Below the pieces are notes generated by a model. That model did not search any database. It had not been told where the DNA came from and saw only the letters and a program-made list of their open reading frames with translations. Below, piece by piece: positions 59,462-64,000 of a stretch of 64,000 bases of DNA. The position numbers and the translations under genes were made by a program. Source of the DNA: Deltaproteobacteria bacterium (lineage in GTDB: Bacteria; Desulfobacterota; BSN033; WVXP01); the NCBI GenBank assembly GCA_019308905.1, contig JAFDHF010000023.1, forward strand, positions 1-64,000, read 5' to 3'. The stretch's first letter is position 1. Each line of letters starts with the position of its first letter.

Positions 59462-61828
59462 TCACCGCGTGAGCTCAGGAGCGGAGGCGGTCCCTAAGGC
59501 AAAATCGATGACCTCCTCCATCCGGTTGACCCACTTGAAGGTCAGACCCTTCCGCAGAGTCTCGGGCACCTCCTCCAGATCCTTCTGGTTCAGTTGGGGA
59601 AGCACAACCGTCTCGATGCCGGCCCTTCTTGCAGCCAGGACCTTCTCCTTGATCCCTCCCACGGGAAGCACGTCCCCCCTCAGCGTGATCTCCCCGGTCA
59701 TGGCGATGTCATCGCGGACCGGCCTGTTCTTCACCACCGAAACCAGGGCGGAGAGTATGGCTACCCCCGCTGAAGGGCCGTCCTTTGGTGTGGCTCCGGC
59801 AGGAACGTGGATGTGGATGTCATGGTGGTCAAAAAAATCCTCATCGATGTCGAGTTCCCGGGCCCTCGACCGGATGTAGCTGAGAGCGGCGGTGGCAGAC
59901 TCCTTCATAACGTCTCCGAGGTGCCCCGTCAAAGTCAGGCGGTTCTTCCCCTTCATGACAGACGCCTCGACAAAGATAATCTCACCCCCGGCCGGCGTCC
60001 AAGCAAGACCAGTGGCCAGGCCAGGTCCCCAAGATCTGGCCTTTGTCTCCGGTATAAACTTCTGAGGCCCTAGAAAGTCGGAAAGATTCTCCTCGGATAC
60101 AACGACGGGGTCTGTGTTTCCCTTGGCCAACCGGATCGCAACAGCCCTGCACACCGAGGCGATCTCTCTCTCCAGGTTACGAACGCCTGCCTCACGGGTA
60201 TACCCCCGGATAATGGCCCGGATGGCATCGTCATCGAGGCGGAGAAGATCGCCGGTAAGCCCGTTCTGCTCCACCTGCCTGGGGATGAGATATCTCCGGG
60301 CTATTTCCAGCTTCTCCTCCTCCGTGTATCCGGGGAGACTCAGTACCTCCATCCGGTCTCTGAGAGCGGGAGGGATCGTGTCGAGGATGTTGGCGGTGGT
60401 GATGAACATCACCTTTGAGAGGTCGAAAGGAATCTCCAGGTAGTGATCGGAAAAACTGTTGTTCTGTTCCGGGTCCAGGACCTCGAGAAGGGCTGAAGAG
60501 GGATCTCCTCTGAAGTCCGCTCCGATCTTGTCCACCTCGTCGAGCATGAAGACCGGGTTGTTGGCACCCGCTTTCTTGATGCCCTGAATGATACGCCCGG
60601 GAAGAGCCCCCACATACGTCCTCCTGTGGCCGCGGATCTCGGCCTCGTCCCTCACCCCTCCGAGAGAGAGGCGGACAAACTTCCTGCCCATAGTCCTGGC
60701 TATGGACTGGCCCAGAGAGGTCTTCCCCACACCCGGCGGCCCCACAAAGCAGAGAATCGGCCCGCGACTGTCGGCCTTCAGCTTCCGGACAGCGAGATAC
60801 TCGAGAATCCTCTTTTTCACCTGGTCGAGGTCGTGATGATCCTCGTTGAGGATCTGCTCGGCCCGTTCCAGATCGAGATTATCCTCTGTCGAGACAGACC
60901 AGGGCACATCGAGAATCCAGTCCAGATAGGTTCTCGATACGGTGTACTCGGCAGCAGCAGGAGGCATCTTGGAGAGGCGGTCGAGTTCTTTGTCGGCCAC
61001 CTCCCTGGCCTCGGGAGGAAGCCCCGCCGCCTCTATGCGCTTCTTCAATTCCGATATCTCGGCCGTTCTCTCATCACCCTCTCCCAACTCCTTTTGGATG
61101 GCTTTGAGCTGCTCCCTCAGAAGGATCTCGCGCTGGGTTTTCCCCATGCCCTCCTGGACCCTTTTCTGAATGTCCGCACTCAACTCGAGCTTTTCCACTT
61201 GTTGGTTGAGCAGCACCGTCACCTTTTCCAGCACATCCTTCAGCCGAGTGATCTCCAGGAGTTCCTGTTTCTGCTCCACCGAGATATCGAGATTGGAAGC
61301 CACCAGGGAGGCCAGGTCAGCAGGGTTATCCAGGTTCATGACCACAACCCCGAGCTCCGGAGGGAGGGACGCAAGCTCTATGACCTTCTGAAAGAGCCTC
61401 TGGATATTGAGAACCATCGCTTCCGCCTCTTTGTCCATCTCCCGGTTCTCCTCCAGGACCAGAATCTTCGCCTTGAGATAGGGCTCTTTCTGGGAGTACT
61501 CGAAGAGGCTTACCTTTTTCATCCCCCTTATGATCACCTGGTAGGCATCATTGGGCAGGGCTATCTTCTTGACGATCTGTGCGACCGTTCCGACCGAATA
61601 GAGATGCTCGGGACCCGGTTCCTCCACGGTTTGATCCTTCAGAGAGACCACGACCACCAGCCTGTCCCCAACAAGGGCCTCATCCACCAGCTTCTTGGAT
61701 CTCTCTTTCACCACCAACACGGGGATGGCCATCTCGGGGAAAAGGACCATTCCCTTGAGGGGCAACACGGGCAGTTCAGACGGGATCGCAAGCTCACCCT
61801 GCTCCATTTTCACGGTTCCTTCAGCCAT
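59462..61828 (-). CDS. lon: ATP-dependent protease Lon
   Basis: Soluble hexameric protease of 788 residues. The LAN domain is at the N-terminus (LPVLPLKGMVLFPEMAIPVL). The AAA+ domain has Walker A CFVGPPGVGKTSLGQSIA, the sensor region KFVRLSLGGVRDEAEIRGHR and Walker B NPVFMLDEVDKIG. The protease domain contains the Ser-Lys dyad: Ser in TPKDGPSAGVAILSAL and Lys in LPVGGIKEKVLAARRAG. All parts are intact. It is 14 bases downstream of the Hsp20 gene. ClpB, Hsp20 and Lon form a heat-shock cluster. No CIRCE element was seen. Confidence 0.95.
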   Translation of the reverse strand: MAEGTVKMEQGELAIPSELPVLPLKGMVLFPEMAIPVLVVKERSKKLVDEALVGDRLVVVVSLKDQTVEEPGPEHLYSVGTVAQIVKKIALPNDAYQVIIRGMKKVSLFEYSQKEPYLKAKILVLEENREMDKEAEAMVLNIQRLFQKVIELASLPPELGVVVMNLDNPADLASLVASNLDISVEQKQELLEITRLKDVLEKVTVLLNQQVEKLELSADIQKRVQEGMGKTQREILLREQLKAIQKELGEGDERTAEISELKKRIEAAGLPPEAREVADKELDRLSKMPPAAAEYTVSRTYLDWILDVPWSVSTEDNLDLERAEQILNEDHHDLDQVKKRILEYLAVRKLKADSRGPILCFVGPPGVGKTSLGQSIARTMGRKFVRLSLGGVRDEAEIRGHRRTYVGALPGRIIQGIKKAGANNPVFMLDEVDKIGADFRGDPSSALLEVLDPEQNNSFSDHYLEIPFDLSKVMFITTANILDTIPPALRDRMEVLSLPGYTEEEKLEIARRYLIPRQVEQNGLTGDLLRLDDDAIRAIIRGYTREAGVRNLEREIASVCRAVAIRLAKGNTDPVVVSEENLSDFLGPQKFIPETKARSWGPGLATGLAWTPAGGEIIFVEASVMKGKNRLTLTGHLGDVMKESATAALSYIRSRARELDIDEDFFDHHDIHIHVPAGATPKDGPSAGVAILSALVSVVKNRPVRDDIAMTGEITLRGDVLPVGGIKEKVLAARRAGIETVVLPQLNQKDLEEVPETLRKGLTFKWVNRMEEVIDFALGTASAPELTR

Positions 61829-61842
61829 CCTATCCTCCTATG

Positions 61843-62226
61843 CTACTGTGACTCCACGGGTATCCTGACCATCTCCTGCCGTGGTTTCTTTGGAAGCACT
61901 ATCCTCAGCAGCCCGTCCTTGTATGTGCATTCGATACTGTCAGAATCGACCGGCCCGGGAAGGGGAATCCGCCTCTTGAACACACCGGCATCGATTTCCA
62001 TCTGGTGGATCCTCACCACCCCCCCCGGAGAGGGCCTCGGCCTCTGCCCGGTAATGAGAATGGTCTGATTCTCCAGGGTGATCTTCGTCTGATCAGGATC
62101 CACTCCTGCCATATCGACCAGGACCAAAACATTTCTCTCGTTCTCGTAGATGTCAACAGCAGGGACCCAGACAGTCGCCGACAGGTTTCTGTAGCTCCAG
62201 ATGATCTCCTTCATCTCTCTCTCCAT
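61843..62226 (-). CDS. Small heat-shock protein Hsp20
   Basis: A 127-residue alpha-crystallin-type chaperone. WVPAVDIYENERNVLVLVDM opens the crystallin domain. TKITLENQTILITGQRP, GVFKRRIPLPGPVDSDSIEC and YKDGLLRIVLPKKPRQE (with the GLLRIVLPK strand) complete it. It holds unfolding proteins for refolding by ClpB and DnaK systems. ATG 62226 sits directly after GGAGG; ATG 62214 is an alternative. The gene lies between clpB and lon. Confidence 0.9.
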   Translation of the reverse strand: MEREMKEIIWSYRNLSATVWVPAVDIYENERNVLVLVDMAGVDPDQTKITLENQTILITGQRPRPSPGGVVRIHQMEIDAGVFKRRIPLPGPVDSDSIECTYKDGLLRIVLPKKPRQEMVRIPVESQ

Positions 62227-62322
62227 TCCTCCACAAATAAGGGGGCTGGCCCAAGAAAGGGGCCTCGAGCTCTTCCCTCTCTGGAACGAGGTTTACTCGA
62301 GACATCAGCCTACCACACAAGA

Positions 62323-62350
62323 GCCCTCCCTCGGAACGGTCCGGGAGGGC
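62323..62350 (-). other. Perfect 8-bp hairpin between clpB and hsp20
   Basis: GCCCTCCC, 12-base loop, GGGAGGGC. No T-tract follows, so it may be an RNA-stability or attenuation element and not a full terminator. Confidence 0.4.
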
Positions 62351-62419
62351 AACCGTGCGGGCCAAGCCCCAGGCCACCATCATCCCCGGTTCATCCCCAG
62401 AGGACCTGGTTCTCCACCA

Positions 62420-64000
62420 TCAAGAGACACCAGCCGCCGCTGACAATGCCTCACCGCTCTCCCCGATCGGCTCCGAATGGAAAACTATTCCGCCACCCTC
62501 CATTTCGGCCACCACACGGGTGTTGTCCTGAATCGTCCCTTTCAGGATCTCCTTCGCTATCGATGTCTCCAGCTCCCTCTGGATGGCTCGTTTCAGGGGG
62601 CGAGCGCCGAAGACAGGATCATATCCCACCCGGGCCAGGTGTTTCTTCACCTGCTCGGTCATTTCCAGGATGATCCCCCTATCTTCCAGGCGCTTGCGCA
62701 ACCTGTTGACCTGAATCTCGACGATAGCCTCGAGGTGTTCATCCGTGAGAGTCCGGAATACCACAATGTCGTCGACCCGGTTGAGAAATTCCGGCCGGAA
62801 GTGCACGCGGAGAGCCTCCAGCACCTTCTCCTTCATCCCTTCATAGGAGGCACCTTCTCCCTTGCCGGTATCGAGAATGAACTGACTTCCGATGTTGGAG
62901 GTCATTATGATCACCGTGTTCTTGAAATCGACGGTTCTCCCGTGGGAATCCGTCAACCGCCCGTCGTCTAGGATCTGGAGCAGGATATTGAAGACGTCAT
63001 GATGAGCCTTCTCGATTTCGTCGAAAAGAATCACCGAGTAGGGCTTTCTACGGACAGCCTCTGTAAGCTGTCCCCCTTCCTCATAGCCCACATATCCGGG
63101 TGGTGCTCCGATGAGACGGGCCACGGTATGCTTCTCCATATATTCGGACATATCGATGCGGATCATAGCCTGCTCGTCGTCGAAGAGGCATTCGGCAAGG
63201 GACCGGGCCAGCTCGGTCTTGCCGACTCCTGTGGGTCCCAAGAAGATGAAACTCCCAATTGGACGATTGGGGTCCTTGATCCCTGACCTGGCGCGCAGCA
63301 CAGCATCGGCCACCAGCCGGACGGCCTCGTCTTGATCCACCAGGCGCCGGTGGATCTCCTCCTCGAGTCTCAAGAGCTTCTCTCTTTCTCCCTCCATGAG
63401 CCTGTTCACGGGGATACCGGTCCAGCTACTCACGATCTCGGCGATATCCTCCTCGTCCACCTCTTCCTTCAGCAGAGTCTTCTGGCCCTTCTGGGCTTCG
63501 AGCTGCGCCTCTTCCTCCTTGAGGCTCTTTTCGAGGGAGGCGAGTTTTCCGTATTTCAATTCCGCGGCACGGTTCAGATCGTAGGCTCTTTCGGCCTGCT
63601 CGACCTGGATCTTCACCTGCTCGATCTCCCTCTTCAGGGAGCGGATTCTGGAAATCGCCTGCTTCTCCCTCTGCCACTGGGCCTTGAGCGACTCCGACTG
63701 GCGCTCCAGATCGGCCAGTTCCTTTTCGAGCTTTCTCAGCCTCTCTCTCGAAGGAGCGTCCTTTTCTCTCTTGAGAGCCTCTCGCTCGATCTCCAACTGC
63801 ATGATTCTTCGTGTGATCTCGTCGAGCTCCGAGGGCATGCTGTCGATCTCGGTTCTGAGTCTGGCCGCAGCCTCATCCACGAGGTCGATGGCCTTGTCGG
63901 GGAGGAACCTGTCCGAAATATAGCGGTCGCTCAGCACGGCCGCAGAAACCAGAGCCGAATCCTTGATGCGGACGCCGTGATGCACCTCGTAACGTTCCTT
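62420..64000 (-). CDS. clpB: ClpB disaggregase, C-terminal part (cut by right edge)
   Basis: About 526 residues of ClpB; the 5' part lies beyond the window. The end of NBD1 is seen ([20 protein letters not shown]), then the coiled-coil middle domain ([36 protein letters not shown]), the NBD2 signature [13 protein letters not shown], Walker [19 protein letters not shown] and the pore loop [20 protein letters not shown]. The conserved D2 end is [20 protein letters not shown]. It rescues aggregates together with DnaK and Hsp20. The stop is 62420. Confidence 0.95.
   Translation of the reverse strand, partial: KERYEVHHGVRIKDSALVSAAVLSDRYISDRFLPDKAIDLVDEAAARLRTEIDSMPSELDEITRRIMQLEIEREALKREKDAPSRERLRKLEKELADLERQSESLKAQWQREKQAISRIRSLKREIEQVKIQVEQAERAYDLNRAAELKYGKLASLEKSLKEEEAQLEAQKGQKTLLKEEVDEEDIAEIVSSWTGIPVNRLMEGEREKLLRLEEEIHRRLVDQDEAVRLVADAVLRARSGIKDPNRPIGSFIFLGPTGVGKTELARSLAECLFDDEQAMIRIDMSEYMEKHTVARLIGAPPGYVGYEEGGQLTEAVRRKPYSVILFDEIEKAHHDVFNILLQILDDGRLTDSHGRTVDFKNTVIIMTSNIGSQFILDTGKGEGASYEGMKEKVLEALRVHFRPEFLNRVDDIVVFRTLTDEHLEAIVEIQVNRLRKRLEDRGIILEMTEQVKKHLARVGYDPVFGARPLKRAIQRELETSIAKEILKGTIQDNTRVVAEMEGGGIVFHSEPIGESGEALSAAAGVS

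Noticed and set aside
60626-62068. 480-codon open frame antisense to lon
   Set aside because: Composition is that of an antisense shadow (Leu/Arg/His-rich) and the opposite strand is an intact Lon.
1-64000. tRNA or rRNA genes, including tRNA-Sec
   Set aside because: No cloverleaf-like T-arm with flanking stems or rRNA-like stretch was found by reading; selC must lie elsewhere.

Overview
The window looks like chromosomal DNA from an anaerobic deltaproteobacterium (Desulfobacterota type, sulfate-reducer or syntroph-like). This is inferred from the GC-rich, densely packed genes and their mix: a selenocysteine-containing formate dehydrogenase with FdhE and SelA, a NifU/NifS pair, an FAD oxidase plus CCG-type iron-sulfur protein, a DksA-like zinc-finger protein, PilZ and several sigma-54-like promoters. 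No rRNA, tRNA or CRISPR array was seen, so the species cannot be named.

Layout. 0-2.7 kb: a frameshifted surface protein of the RHS/YD type running off the left edge, with a strong promoter next to a transposase remnant. 2.7-5.9 kb: FAD oxidase, iron-sulfur partner and MoaD-like sulfur carrier. 5.9-10 kb: cell-envelope genes (DUF4292 lipoprotein, TPR lipoprotein, M48 peptidase, DUF4911). 10-17 kb: DUF4332 membrane protein, then a plus-strand run of sugar kinase, formyltransferase, EhaR-like HAD protein, rhomboid protease, ferritin-like protein and an unknown. 17-22.8 kb: M23 peptidase homologue, hybrid sensor kinase, ABC-F ATPase, cysteine hydrolase. 22.9-33.2 kb: type II secretion operon gspCD-parA-gspEFGHIJK, followed by a CoA-type Nudix hydrolase and a DUF4412-like protein. 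34.6-36.8 kb: an AmgK/MurU-like cell-wall recycling pair. 37-44.5 kb: sodium/solute symporter, nifS-nifU, PilZ protein, M42 aminopeptidase, patatin phospholipase.

44.6-56.2 kb is a minus-strand selenium and formate region: fdhA(Sec)-fdhB, a terminator, then fdhE, a metallophosphatase-like gene interrupted by an in-frame TGA, a broken B12/radical-SAM gene, selA, rluD, pgeF and yggT. The most notable result is the metallophosphatase-like gene. Its frame runs from a perfect ribosome-binding site and signal peptide through a C-P-T-TGA-G motif into the rest of the protein. A hairpin with a GGTC apical loop starts 23 nt after the TGA. The fdhA Sec codon has a hairpin whose loop starts at the same distance. 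This is a strong candidate for an unusual selenoprotein.

56.2-64 kb holds a von Willebrand A protein and a membrane protein behind a possible sigma-54 promoter, then a DksA-like gene, Lon, Hsp20 and ClpB (cut by the right edge). Two copies of a repeat element (70 bp identical core plus a 13-bp tandem array) bracket the vWA/membrane/DksA block.
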